DNA of 38,725 nt from Gemmatimonadales bacterium (GCA_025928645.1 JAICJD010000012.1:1-38725), one strand, 5' to 3'. Shown: positions 8,580 to 16,458, numbered from the stretch's first letter. A program made the numbers and translations. Notes: generated by a model not told the origin, from the letters alone.

Positions 8580-9560
8580 CTAGTCGCGGTAGAGCACCGA
8601 GCGCGCGGCGGCGACGACCTTGGGGGCGTCGACCTTTGCCGCGCGCTCGAGCTGCTTGTTGTAGGGCATGGGCACGTCGGCGCCGGTCACCCGGAGCACC
8701 GGCGCGTCGAGCTCGTCGAAGGCCTCGCGCTGGATCGTGTCCACCACCTGCGCCCCCACGCCGGCGAACGGCCAGCCTTCCTCGGCCACGACGCACCGAT
8801 GCGTCTTCGCGACCGACTCGAGCAGCGCGGCGGTGTCGAGCGGGCGGATGGTCCGAAGGTCGAGCACCTCGGCGTCCACCTCTTCCTTCGCCAGGGTCTC
8901 CGCGGCCTTGAGGGCGACGGCCACGGTCTTCGAGTGGCACACGATGGTGACGTCGCGCCCTGCGCGCTTCACGTCCGCCCTGCCCAGGGGGACGACGTGC
9001 TCGCCGTCCGGTACCTCGCCCTTCAGGTTGTAGAGCATCTCCCCCTCCATGAACACCACGGGATCGTCATCCCGGATGGCGCTCTTGAGGAGGCCCTTGG
9101 CGTCTGCCGGCGTGGCGGGCGTCACGACCTTGAGGCCCGGGATGTGGGCGTAGAAGCTCTCGAACGCCTGCGAGTGCTGCGCGGCGAGCTGCAGGGCCGC
9201 GCCGCCCGGCCCGCGGAACACCGCGGGCACCCCGATCTGCCCCGCCGACATGTAGCGCATCTTGGCGGCGGAGTTCACCAGCTGGTCGATCGCGAGCAGC
9301 GCGAAGTTCCAGGTCATGAACTCGATGACGGGGCGCAGGCCCACCATGGCGGCGCCCACGCCCACCCCGGCGAACCCGAGCTCGGTGATCGGTGTGTCGA
9401 CCACCCGCATGGGTCCGAACTCCTCGAGCAGGCCGCGGCTCACCTTGTAGGCCCCCTGATAGACGCCGACCTCCTCGCCCATGAGGAAGACATCGGGGTC
9501 CCGCTGCATCTCCTCGCGGAGCGCCTGATTCAGTGCGTCGCGGTAGGTGACGACGGCCAT
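8580..9560 (-). CDS. pdhB: Pyruvate dehydrogenase E1 component, beta subunit
   Basis: The protein has 326 residues, normal for the beta chain of alpha2-beta2 type E1. With the alpha chain it decarboxylates pyruvate using thiamine diphosphate and reductively acetylates E2. Typical segments are FLMGEEVGVYQGAYKV, with Glu29 near the cofactor, RVVDTPITELGFAGVGVGAA with Glu60, EFMTWNFALLAIDQLVNSAAK and His129 in AAQHSQAFES. The last is the conserved active-site histidine region. Beta chains of branched-chain E1 enzymes look alike, so substrate is inferred from the operon. A 105-base gap with a repeat-like sequence separates it from pdhA. Confidence 0.95.
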   Translation of the reverse strand: MAVVTYRDALNQALREEMQRDPDVFLMGEEVGVYQGAYKVSRGLLEEFGPMRVVDTPITELGFAGVGVGAAMVGLRPVIEFMTWNFALLAIDQLVNSAAKMRYMSAGQIGVPAVFRGPGGAALQLAAQHSQAFESFYAHIPGLKVVTPATPADAKGLLKSAIRDDDPVVFMEGEMLYNLKGEVPDGEHVVPLGRADVKRAGRDVTIVCHSKTVAVALKAAETLAKEEVDAEVLDLRTIRPLDTAALLESVAKTHRCVVAEEGWPFAGVGAQVVDTIQREAFDELDAPVLRVTGADVPMPYNKQLERAAKVDAPKVVAAARSVLYRD

Positions 9561-9598
9561 GTCAATCAGCCAACCAACTTGGGTTGTGCGCGGCCGTC

Positions 9599-9634
9599 GT
9601 CACCCTGACCCGAGCGCAGCGAGGGGAAAGGGGC
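9599..9634. repeat. REP-like CACCCTGA...GCGCAGCGAGGGG element inside the pdh operon
   Basis: The gap between pdhB and pdhA carries CACCCTGACCCGAGCGCAGC followed by GAGGGGAAAGG. The ends CCCTGA and GAGGGG resemble the dispersed-repeat core found in the long palindrome at 1284-1353 (TCATCCTGAGCGAAGCGAAGG), but the two are only loosely similar. It is the only sizeable intergenic gap among the pdh genes. Whether it is a functional attenuator or repeat debris cannot be told. Confidence 0.45.
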
Positions 9635-9665
9635 TGGAGATCCGGGCATGCCCCCGAGGCCCCGC

Positions 9666-10685
9666 TCACGGATTCGCGTACACGTCGGTGTACAGCTCCG
9701 ACGGCTCCGGGTCGGGCGCCTCCTCGGCGAACTGGTAGGCGTCATTCACTTCCTCCACGACCTCCTGGTCCAGCGCCTTCACGCCGGCCTCATCCAGGAA
9801 TCCCTCCTCGATCAGCCGCTGGGACCAGACGGCGATCGGGTCCCGCTTCCGCTGATCCTCGACCTCCTCGCGCGTGCGGTAGTGGCCGTGAATCGGGTCG
9901 GACATCGAGTGCCCCATGAAGCGGTACGTGCGGACCTCGAGCAGGGTCGGATGCTTGTCGTTGCGGGCGCGCTCCACCGCGCGCTCCATGGCCGCGTGCA
10001 TCACCAGCACGTCCTGCCCGTCCACGACTTCGTTGGCCATGTCGTACGAGCAGGCCCGCTCCGAGATGTCGTAGATGGCGCTGGCGCGCTCGAGCGCGGT
10101 ACCCATGCCGTAGCGGTTGTTCTCGCAGATGTAGATGGCGGGGAGCTTCCACAGGGCCGCCATGTTGAGCGCCTCGTGGAACGCGCCGTTGTTGACGGCC
10201 GCCTCGCCGAAGTAGCAGACCGCCACCTGGTCGGTGTTCCGATACTTGATGGCGAATGCCATCCCCGTGCTCAGCGGGATGTGGGCCCCGACGATCCCGT
10301 GGCCCCCCAGGAAGCCGAGCGACGCATCGAACAGGTGCATCGAGCCGCCCTTGCCGCCGCTGCAGCCCGCGGCCTTCCCGAACAGCTCGGCCATGACCGC
10401 CCGCGAGCTGATGCCGCGCGCGAGCGCGTGGCCGTGCTCGCGATAGGAGCAGGTGATGTAGTCGTCCGGCCGAAGCGCGGCCAGGCTCCCCACCGCGACC
10501 GCCTCCTGGCCGATGTACAGGTGGCAGAAGCCGCCGATCTTGCCCAGGCTGTAGGCTTCGCCGGCCTTCTCCTCGAACCGGCGGATGAGCAGCATCTGGC
10601 GGAGCCAGGCGCGATACTCGTCCTTGAGGGCCGGGTCCAGGCCTCGGCGGCGCGTCCTGGTCCGCGGGACCGCGGTGCCGGCCAT
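9666..10685 (-). CDS. pdhA: Pyruvate dehydrogenase E1 component, alpha subunit
   Basis: The protein has 339 residues. It binds thiamine diphosphate with the beta chain. Diagnostic stretches are GGFCHLYIGQEAVAVG (51-66), YREHGHALARG, GKGGSMHLFD (111-120), the cofactor motif GEAAVNNGAFHEALN starting at Gly160 and ending at Asn189-Asn190 (ICENN), and RTYRFMGHSMSDP in the C-terminal part. The usual GDG of the cofactor motif reads GEA here, a variation I have seen in related proteins but which deserves checking. The ATG shares one base with the lipA stop (TGATG), so the two are translationally coupled. Acetoin or branched-chain E1 is an unlikely alternative. Confidence 0.94.
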   Translation of the reverse strand: MAGTAVPRTRTRRRGLDPALKDEYRAWLRQMLLIRRFEEKAGEAYSLGKIGGFCHLYIGQEAVAVGSLAALRPDDYITCSYREHGHALARGISSRAVMAELFGKAAGCSGGKGGSMHLFDASLGFLGGHGIVGAHIPLSTGMAFAIKYRNTDQVAVCYFGEAAVNNGAFHEALNMAALWKLPAIYICENNRYGMGTALERASAIYDISERACSYDMANEVVDGQDVLVMHAAMERAVERARNDKHPTLLEVRTYRFMGHSMSDPIHGHYRTREEVEDQRKRDPIAVWSQRLIEEGFLDEAGVKALDQEVVEEVNDAYQFAEEAPDPEPSELYTDVYANP

Positions 10686-11698
10686 CAGCGGCCCCCCGGC
10701 GTGGCGGCCGGCGCCGGCCGGCCCATCTCGCTCCCGGCGCGGCGGCCGGCCAGGGAGCCGGCCGCGCCGCCGCTCACCGACCGCGCGGCGGCGTCCGCCT
10801 GCTCCCACGCGTGATACGACGACCGGGTGAGCGGGCTCGACTGCACGTGGGTGAAGCCCATCGCGAGTCCGATGTCCCTGAGCTCGGCGAATTCGTCGGG
10901 AGTGTAGTAGCGGGCCACCGGCAGGTGGGCGCTCGAGGGGCGGAGGTACTGCCCCAGCGTGAGGATGTTCACGTCGCTTCGGCGCAGGTCCCGCATGCAG
11001 ACCAGCACCTCGTCCCACTCCTCACCCATGCCGAGAATGATCCCGCTCTTGGTGAGGGCGTCCGGCTCCATGCGGCGGGCGTTGGCGAGGAGCGAGAGCG
11101 CCCGGTCGTACCGCCCGCCCGGCCGCGCGAGGCGGTACAGCCGCTCGGCCGTCTCCAGATTGTGGTTGAGGATGTCGGGCTCGGCGTCCATGACGATCCG
11201 GAGCGCCGGCGCGGAGCCCTTGAAGTCCGGGATCAGCACCTCCACCGAGGTCTCGGGGGTCCGGCGGCGGATCTCCGTGATGCAGCCGGCGAATGCCTCC
11301 GCCCCGCCGTTCGGCAGGTCGTCGCGGTCGACCGAGGTGATGACCACGTGCGCGAGTCCCATCCGCTCGACCGCCTCGGCCATGCGCACGGGCTCGAGCG
11401 GGTCGAACGCCGCCGGCGTGCCGTGGGCCACCGCACAGTAGGTGCAGTTCCGGGTGCACACGTCGCCGAGGATCATAAACGTGGCGGCCTGGTGCTCCCA
11501 GCACTCCCCGATGTTCGGGCAGCGCGCCTCCTCGCACACCGTGTGCAGGCCGAGCTCGCGCATCATGGTCTTGAGGCGGGCGTAGTTCGGCCCGCCCGGC
11601 GCCTTGACCTTGAGCCAGGAGGGTTTGCGCGCCGGAACCGCTCCGCCGGCCGGCGGGGCGCCCGAAAGCTGCACCAGCTCGAGCTGGGGGACTGCCAC
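10685..11698 (-). CDS. lipA: Lipoyl synthase (radical SAM)
   Basis: The protein has 337 residues and inserts two sulfurs into octanoyl groups on lipoyl domains. The auxiliary 4Fe-4S cluster is bound by Cys55, Cys60 and Cys66 (CEEARCPNIGEC), with a Ser in the late RSSYHA motif. The radical-SAM cluster is bound by Cys81, Cys85 and Cys88 (CTRNCTYC). VVITSVDRDDLPNGGA and the LTLGQYLRPS region are also family hallmarks. The C-terminus carries about 30 extra Gly/Ala/Arg-rich residues. GTG is the start, with GGAGG four bases before it. It is first in the operon that also encodes PDH and LipB, so cofactor and enzyme would be made together. Confidence 0.96.
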   Translation of the reverse strand: MAVPQLELVQLSGAPPAGGAVPARKPSWLKVKAPGGPNYARLKTMMRELGLHTVCEEARCPNIGECWEHQAATFMILGDVCTRNCTYCAVAHGTPAAFDPLEPVRMAEAVERMGLAHVVITSVDRDDLPNGGAEAFAGCITEIRRRTPETSVEVLIPDFKGSAPALRIVMDAEPDILNHNLETAERLYRLARPGGRYDRALSLLANARRMEPDALTKSGIILGMGEEWDEVLVCMRDLRRSDVNILTLGQYLRPSSAHLPVARYYTPDEFAELRDIGLAMGFTHVQSSPLTRSSYHAWEQADAAARSVSGGAAGSLAGRRAGSEMGRPAPAATPGGR

Positions 11699-11812
11699 TA
11701 CTCCTCCGAGAGTGCGGAATGCGACACGAGTGGACTCGGCCCGAAAGGTAGCCGGGTCCGGCGCCCCTTTTCTACTCTCGTAGGCGGGCGAGGCCGCGGC
11801 ACCGTGGCGCGA

Positions 11813-12229
11813 TCACGGCGTGCCGCAGGCCTGCACGATCTCCTGCGCGGCCTGGCGCACCGCCGCCGATGCCGGCTCTTCGTTCTCGGTGGGCCCGCGC
11901 TGCGTCATGTACTCCGCGAGGGTGTGGCCGACCACCTTGAGCGAGGTCTTCCCATCGGAGCCGGGAAGCGCGTCGATCTCCAACCGGTTGATGATGCGGC
12001 GGAACTCGGGATTAGCCCGCGTGGTGCTGTCGTTGATCCTGCGCGCCACGATGCGGTAGTCGGTGGCGTCGTAGGAGAGGAGACCGTACCGCAGCTTGTT
12101 GAGCGTGTTCCGCGCGCAGTCGGCCACGTCGGGCGGCGCGGCGGCGGGCGTGGCGGTGAGCGTGGTGTACTGCACGCCGCCGCAGCCCGCGAGCAGGACG
12201 AGCGTGCCGAGCAGAGTTCGCGGTGCCAT
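11813..12229 (-). CDS. Small lipoprotein of unknown function
   Basis: The protein has 138 residues. The N-terminus MAPRTLLGTLVLLAGC has a lipobox (LAGC, Cys16), so it should be lipid-anchored in the envelope. The mature part holds a conserved-looking NTLNKLRYGLLSYDATDYRIVARR segment and ends in a Cys (QACGTP), giving two Cys besides the anchor. No catalytic motif or known family is recognised. AGGGGA lies upstream of the ATG. It is on the same strand as the porin-like gene upstream but separated from it by 160 bases with terminators, so it is probably transcribed on its own. Confidence 0.72.
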   Translation of the reverse strand: MAPRTLLGTLVLLAGCGGVQYTTLTATPAAAPPDVADCARNTLNKLRYGLLSYDATDYRIVARRINDSTTRANPEFRRIINRLEIDALPGSDGKTSLKVVGHTLAEYMTQRGPTENEEPASAAVRQAAQEIVQACGTP

Positions 12230-12305
12230 CGTCTGGTCCCCTGAGCGCTGTGAGAAGTGCGCGGAATCTAACCGGGCCCGGGCTCGTGCGGGCGCGGATG
12301 CGCGA

Positions 12306-12373
12306 AGGGCGGCCGCCCCTGGTTCGGAGCGGCCGCCCTCGCTGCCACGGGCCGGAGCGCTGCCGCTCCGGCC
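12306..12373 (-). terminator. Tandem hairpins downstream of the porin-like gene
   Basis: Two exact inverted repeats follow the stop at 12390. The first is 12350-12359 with 12364-12373 (GGCCGGAGCG, loop CTGC), flanked by CACGG/CCGTG that can lengthen the stem. The second is 12306-12316 with 12329-12339 (AGGGCGGCCGC, 12-base loop). Neither is followed by a T tract, which is common in GC-rich genomes. Together they probably end or stabilise the porin transcript. Confidence 0.65.
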
Positions 12374-12389
12374 GACCGTGGGGTGCGGG

Positions 12390-13595
12390 TTAGAAGAACA
12401 GCATCATGCCGACCGAGCCCTGGTCGGTCTTGGCGCCCTTGACGCCGTCGGTGAAGTTGTCCACGTGCCCGTATTCGAAGACCCAGCGGAGCGACTTGCT
12501 CCACTTGTAGGCGACCTGGCCCACGATCGCGCGGTTCTTGAGGATCTCCGAGTCGGTGCCGTCGGCGGTCTTGTCGTCGTCGGTCCGCTTCAGGTGGTTC
12601 TCGCCGAAGCTGCCGCCGATGAGGAACTTGCTGTTGGGCGGGCTGTAGGTGACCTGGCCGATGTAGCCGAACGAGTTCCGGCCGTTGCCCGCGACGTCCA
12701 CGCCGCCGTTGTCGAAGTTGCCGCCGCCCACGATGCCGTCGCCCGAGAGCAGGAAGCCCATGCCCTTGGCGAAGAAGCCCGACCCGGTGAGCGCGAAGCC
12801 CGACACGTCGAGCGTGATGCCGCCGCCGCCGCCCGCGCTGCTGAGCGACTCGGTGGTGCCGGCCACGCCGTCCTTGGCCGTCTGCGCGGCGCCGTTCACG
12901 AACAGCTTGAAGTTCCCGGTCTCGCCCATCTTGGCGCTGTAGTTGAGCTCGGCCTCGACCCGGGGGAGCTGCAGCACCGTGTACGGGCCTTCACGCAGCC
13001 CGTCGAACAGACCGATGCTGAGCTGCGCGGGACGTCCGGCCGGCGTCGAGTAGGTAAGCTGCGGGCGGAAATCGGTGTACAGGTAACCGTAGCCGATGCG
13101 GCCGAGGGTGGTGCCGCGGCCGATCGGGCCGCCGGCCACGCCGACGCCGAGCAGGGTCATGTCGGTGAGGATGTTGCCGCGCTGGTACAGGCCCAGCTCC
13201 TTACCCATGAGCAGTTGCCCCCAGCTGCCGCCGGCGGTCAGGTAGACCTGACGCATGTCGATCTGGGCGCCCGCGGCGTCCGTGCCGAAGAAGCTGGCGT
13301 TGTGCCCGCCCATCTGCACTTCCGGCGCGAATCCGAAGTGCACGCCGAGGTCCAGGTTCTCCTCCTTGCCCTTCGCGTCGAACACCGCGAAGGCGGGGAG
13401 GAGGCCGGTGCCCACGCTCAGATCCTTCCCGGTGGTCACCGAGCCGGCCTTGGCCTGCTGGTAGATGTAGAACGCGTTCACGTTGCCACTGAACGTGAAG
13501 GCCCAGCCGTTGCTCATCTGCATCGTGAGCTGGGCTTCCGCGGCGTTCACCGCGCCGAACGCCAGACCCAAGCACAACAGTGCGACTTTCTTCAT
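12390..13595 (-). CDS. Porin-like outer membrane beta-barrel protein
   Basis: The protein has 401 residues. The signal peptide is MKKVALLCLGLAFGAVNAAEAQ. The mature chain has alternating hydrophobic/polar strands rich in Gly, Tyr and Phe (NGWAFTFSGNVNAFYIYQQ, RIGYGYLYTDFRPQ, NFKLFVNGAAQ, LRWVFEYGHVDNF) and ends in a terminal Phe (SVGMMLFF), the usual signal for outer-membrane insertion. The pattern fits a trimeric-porin-like or DcaP-like barrel, but I cannot name a subfamily. The ATG at 13595 is chosen for its signal peptide and the upstream GGGAGAA; an in-frame extension to 13706 would destroy the signal. It implies a diderm cell. Confidence 0.82.
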   Translation of the reverse strand: MKKVALLCLGLAFGAVNAAEAQLTMQMSNGWAFTFSGNVNAFYIYQQAKAGSVTTGKDLSVGTGLLPAFAVFDAKGKEENLDLGVHFGFAPEVQMGGHNASFFGTDAAGAQIDMRQVYLTAGGSWGQLLMGKELGLYQRGNILTDMTLLGVGVAGGPIGRGTTLGRIGYGYLYTDFRPQLTYSTPAGRPAQLSIGLFDGLREGPYTVLQLPRVEAELNYSAKMGETGNFKLFVNGAAQTAKDGVAGTTESLSSAGGGGGITLDVSGFALTGSGFFAKGMGFLLSGDGIVGGGNFDNGGVDVAGNGRNSFGYIGQVTYSPPNSKFLIGGSFGENHLKRTDDDKTADGTDSEILKNRAIVGQVAYKWSKSLRWVFEYGHVDNFTDGVKGAKTDQGSVGMMLFF

Positions 13596-13680
13596 AGGTG
13601 CTTCTCCCTCAGTGTAAGAATTGACCGCCAACGACAGCCAACCTTCGGGACGTGCCTGCACCAGCAAACGGGGGCCGCGC

Positions 13681-14094
13681 CTAGCGCGCGGAGTCGGTCG
13701 GACCAATGAGCGATGCGTTCACCTCCCAGAAGGCGTACCAGAGGGGGAGCGGACGGTGGTTCTCCCACCAGTAGTAGTCGTTGACGCGGCTGACGTACAC
13801 GTTGGCGGCATAGGGGAATCGGAACCCCCCGTTCCGATACAGCGCCGCCATCGTGTCCCGGAGCCCGGCCGAGTCGGCCGTCGTGCAGCCGGCCCTGCAC
13901 CCCGTTGGAAGCGCCTGCGCAAACCCGGCACCCGCGAGGAACCCGTTCGCATAGGCCACCTGGGCCGCGGGCGCCAGCGCCTTCCATTCCGTTCCGTCCT
14001 GCAGGCTCCAGTGGCGCTCCGGCGCGCCCGCGCTCGCGCGGCCCACCAGGATCCCGGCGGCCGCCACGGCCGCCCACCACCACCGACCAGTCAC
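13681..14094 (-). CDS. Membrane-anchored small protein of unknown function
   Basis: The protein is 137 residues from the GTG at 14094. One hydrophobic segment (about 5-20, WWWAAVAAAGILVG) anchors or exports it. The remainder has three Cys-free helical stretches and a Cys pair (TGCRAGCTT), then an aromatic tract VSRVNDYYWWENHRPLPLWYAFWEVN. I recognise no family. An upstream ATG at 14133 lies in the loop of a strong hairpin (14113-14154), which argues for the GTG start. It sits downstream of the PQQ dehydrogenase on the same strand, with that hairpin between them. A partner role is possible but unproven. Confidence 0.6.
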   Translation of the reverse strand: MTGRWWWAAVAAAGILVGRASAGAPERHWSLQDGTEWKALAPAAQVAYANGFLAGAGFAQALPTGCRAGCTTADSAGLRDTMAALYRNGGFRFPYAANVYVSRVNDYYWWENHRPLPLWYAFWEVNASLIGPTDSAR

Positions 14095-14112
14095 GTTCCG
14101 TCCCAAAGGAAT

Positions 14113-14154
14113 CGGCCGGCAGGCGTGCCCCATACACGGGGCCCCTGCCGGCCG
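14113..14154 (-). terminator. Strong hairpin after the PQQ dehydrogenase gene
   Basis: The outer arms 14113-14123 (CGGCCGGCAGG) and 14144-14154 pair perfectly, and an inner stem GCCCC/GGGGC (14127-14131 with 14138-14142) continues it. It begins ten bases past the TAA of the dehydrogenase gene. No T run follows. It may partly uncouple expression of the small downstream gene and sits over a competing ATG at 14133. Confidence 0.6.
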
Positions 14155-14164
14155 TGAGCGACGA

Positions 14165-15826
14165 TTACTTCTTCGCCTTGGCCGGCAGGCCGAAGACCAT
14201 GACGGCGTTGCCGAGCGGGAAGTTGATCTGGAAATTCCCGCCGCAGGCGACCTCGATGAACTGCTCGCCACCGAAGGTGAACGTCATCGGGGCCGAGTTG
14301 CATCCGGCGCCGGCGTTGAACTGCCACAGCAGCTTGCCGGTCTTCGAACTGTAGGCGTTGAAGTTGCCGTTGCCTTCACCGGTGAAGGTGAGGCCGCCTG
14401 CCGTGCTGAGCGAGCCGCCCATCATCGGCTGGGGGACCTTGTTCTGCCAGGCGATCTTCCCGGTCTTGAGGTCCACGGCGGAGAAGAGGCCGTACTGCTC
14501 CTCGCCCGGAATGGCGACGAAGGCCGAGCCGAGCCACAGCCGGCCCTTTTCCCACGGGGCGCTGTGCACCTTGTAGTGCATCGGCTGGTGCAGCGCGGCG
14601 ACGTAGGCGTACCCCAGCGTCGGGCTGATCGAGATCGGCGACCACTCCGAGCCGCCGTTGGCGCCGGGGAGCATGCGGGTGCCGTCGGGCGTCGGCAGCG
14701 CGAACATGTTCTCCTGGGGCACGAAGTTGTCGCTCCGCCGGACCAGCTTGCCCGTGGCCGCGTCGACCACGTAGACCCAGCCCGTCTTGCCCGCGTGCAC
14801 CACGACCTTCTGCCCGCCCACGGTCGCGACGACCGGCGGCGAGACCGCGTCGAGGTCCCAGACGTCGTGCGGCACCGTCTGGTAGTACCACTTGGTCTTG
14901 CCCGAGGTCGCGTCGATGGCCACGATGCAGTCGGTATAGAGATTGTCGCCCGGACGCAGGCTGCCGTCGAGATCGGGCGAAGGGTTGCCGACGGCGAGGA
15001 AGATCGTGTTGCTCGCCTTGTCGTAGGCCGGCGTCATCCACACGCCGCCGCCGCCCCGGGTCCACGCGTCGGCGTTCTTGGCGCTGTCGCCCTTCTCGGC
15101 GGTGACGTCGCGGTGCAGGTCCGCGCCGTCCGGCGTCTTCGGGGTCCAGGTGCCATACCAACCGTTCGGCGCCTTGTCGTCGAAGGTCGAGTCGCCCTTG
15201 GGGGCGGGAATGGAGTACCACTTCCACACAGGATCACCGCTGACCGCGTTGAAGGCCTGCACGAACCCGCGGATGCCGTACTCGCCGCCCGAGACGCCCA
15301 CGATCACGTTGTCGCCGATGATGAGCGGCGCGTGGGTGATGCTGTAACCCGCGGCCGGGTCGGCCACTTCCTTGTCCCACATGACCTTGCCGTCGGCCGC
15401 ATTGAGCGCGACCAGATGGGCGTCCAGCGTCCCCATGTACAGGTGCGCGCCGCCGTGGATGGCCACACCGCGGTTGTTGGGGCCGCAGCAGAAGATCGTG
15501 GTGCCGAGCTTGTGCTCGTAGCGCCATAGCTCCTTCTTGGTCGCGAGATCGTAGGCGATGGCGGTGTTGTACGGGGTCGTCACGTACATCTTGCCGCCGG
15601 TCACGATCGGCGTGTTCTCGAACGAGCCGAGCTTCGCGATCCCGGTCTGGAAGATCATCCGGGGCACGAGCTGCGCGACATTCGAGGTGTTGATGGTCTT
15701 GAGTTGGGAGTACCGCTGGTTCCAGTCGTTACCGCCGTACGTCGTCCAATCGCCGCTTTGGGCCGCGACCGGCGCGGCGACGGCAAGGAGCACCGGGACC
15801 ACCATCCAACGCGTGCTCATGCGCAT
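14165..15826 (-). CDS. PQQ-dependent (quinoprotein) dehydrogenase, periplasmic
   Basis: The protein has 553 residues with a signal peptide ending in VAAQ (residue 23). It is an eight-bladed propeller quinoprotein of the alcohol/methanol dehydrogenase type. Cys113-Cys114 in FCCGPNNRG match the adjacent-Cys disulfide of PQQ enzymes. Glu182, Asn281 and Asp305 fit the metal and catalytic positions, with DVWDLD downstream. Repeated W-motifs such as DLATKKELW and DGKVMW mark the blades. The residue two after Asp305 is Thr307, not Asp, which argues for calcium rather than lanthanide. No cytochrome domain is fused, and no PQQ synthesis genes are in the window. The substrate is unknown; a reduced PQQ-binding-like protein is the alternative. 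Confidence 0.88.
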   Translation of the reverse strand: MRMSTRWMVVPVLLAVAAPVAAQSGDWTTYGGNDWNQRYSQLKTINTSNVAQLVPRMIFQTGIAKLGSFENTPIVTGGKMYVTTPYNTAIAYDLATKKELWRYEHKLGTTIFCCGPNNRGVAIHGGAHLYMGTLDAHLVALNAADGKVMWDKEVADPAAGYSITHAPLIIGDNVIVGVSGGEYGIRGFVQAFNAVSGDPVWKWYSIPAPKGDSTFDDKAPNGWYGTWTPKTPDGADLHRDVTAEKGDSAKNADAWTRGGGGVWMTPAYDKASNTIFLAVGNPSPDLDGSLRPGDNLYTDCIVAIDATSGKTKWYYQTVPHDVWDLDAVSPPVVATVGGQKVVVHAGKTGWVYVVDAATGKLVRRSDNFVPQENMFALPTPDGTRMLPGANGGSEWSPISISPTLGYAYVAALHQPMHYKVHSAPWEKGRLWLGSAFVAIPGEEQYGLFSAVDLKTGKIAWQNKVPQPMMGGSLSTAGGLTFTGEGNGNFNAYSSKTGKLLWQFNAGAGCNSAPMTFTFGGEQFIEVACGGNFQINFPLGNAVMVFGLPAKAKK

Positions 15827-16235
15827 GGACACACACTCCCTTTCAGCTGGACCTTCGGTGCGGAGACGGACCCTGGCCGGTCCGCTGGCGGTCGAAGGCA
15901 TGCCCCTCGACCCGTCTGTCCACTCCGTCCAGGCGGGCTGCCGCCGTGGACGCACCCCGACGATCGCGCGGCACCGGTCTGTCTGGCCCCGGCCCCTGAT
16001 CCGGGCATGGGGCGAACCTGCGGAGAGGCATCCGTGCGCTGAGGCAAGACGCCCTGGCGGGCGCCATCGAAAGGGGGTGGTAAGTGTCGAGCCGGTTACA
16101 ATCTGCGAGGGCTCGGGCGGGCGTCAAGACCCCAGAATCCCGACACTTCGCGGCTCCGGCTCCGCTCCGCACATGCAACTCTATTCGATGCAAATACTTG
16201 CGCCCAGGACCCGATGTAAGAATTTGCGTCGGTCC
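15827..16235. other. 409-bp intergenic region upstream of the PQQ dehydrogenase
   Basis: No convincing gene is found on either strand. AAAGGGAG before the dehydrogenase ATG is a likely ribosome binding site. Reading toward that gene, TTGACG occurs at 16127-16122 and is a weak -35 candidate without a good -10 partner. Positions 16173-16232 hold ATGCAA at 16173 and an imperfect 26-base-period direct repeat (CGATGCAAATACTTGCG at 16186, CGATGTAAGAATTTGCG at 16212), unusually AT-rich here. These may be regulator sites for one of the flanking genes. No riboswitch fold was recognised. Confidence 0.5.
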
Positions 16236-16373
16236 CTATCGGAACAGGGCGGAGGCCTTCGTGAGGGTGTCCCAGACACCCCACAGCAGCGGAACTCCAA
16301 CCAGGGTCCACGCCACGGCCACGAGCCACCACTGGCCTGAGGCCCTGCGGGTGGACGGCATCCCGTCGGTCAT
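16236..16373 (-). CDS. MFS transporter small subunit (45 residues)
   Basis: A very short gene follows the OFA transporter by 85 bases. The product starts MTDGMPSTRRASG and has one transmembrane helix WWLVAVAWTLVGVPLLWGVW, then DTLTKASALFR at the end. A single helix ending in GVW-TL-K--ALF is typical of the small proteins encoded beside oxalate/formate-type MFS carriers, annotated as MFS transporter small subunits. AGGAG lies six bases before the ATG. Its job is presumed to be assembly or stability of the carrier; that role is known only by association. Confidence 0.85.
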   Translation of the reverse strand: MTDGMPSTRRASGQWWLVAVAWTLVGVPLLWGVWDTLTKASALFR

Positions 16374-16458
16374 CTCGGCTCCTCGCTCCCTCCGCCGGCA
16401 CCAGAGCGGCGCCCGGCGCCGTAACAATATTCAGGTGGGGTGGACTTTATGCAATCGG

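Noticed and set aside
6952-8940. Long minus-strand open frame of 662 codons across pdhC and lpdA
   Set aside because: It is Arg/Gly-rich and lies in another frame over two well-supported genes with intact catalytic motifs.
10811-12244. Plus-strand frame of 477 codons opposite lipA
   Set aside because: The composition is shadow-like and it runs through lipA, its upstream gap and the lipoprotein gene.
14094-14133. ATG at 14133 as start of the small membrane protein
   Set aside because: It lies in the loop of a strong terminator-like hairpin, so the GTG at 14094 was preferred.
14165-15826. Lanthanide-dependent XoxF-type methanol dehydrogenase
   Set aside because: The position two residues after the catalytic Asp is Thr, and the MxaF/XoxF-specific GRD-DTG stretch is not present.
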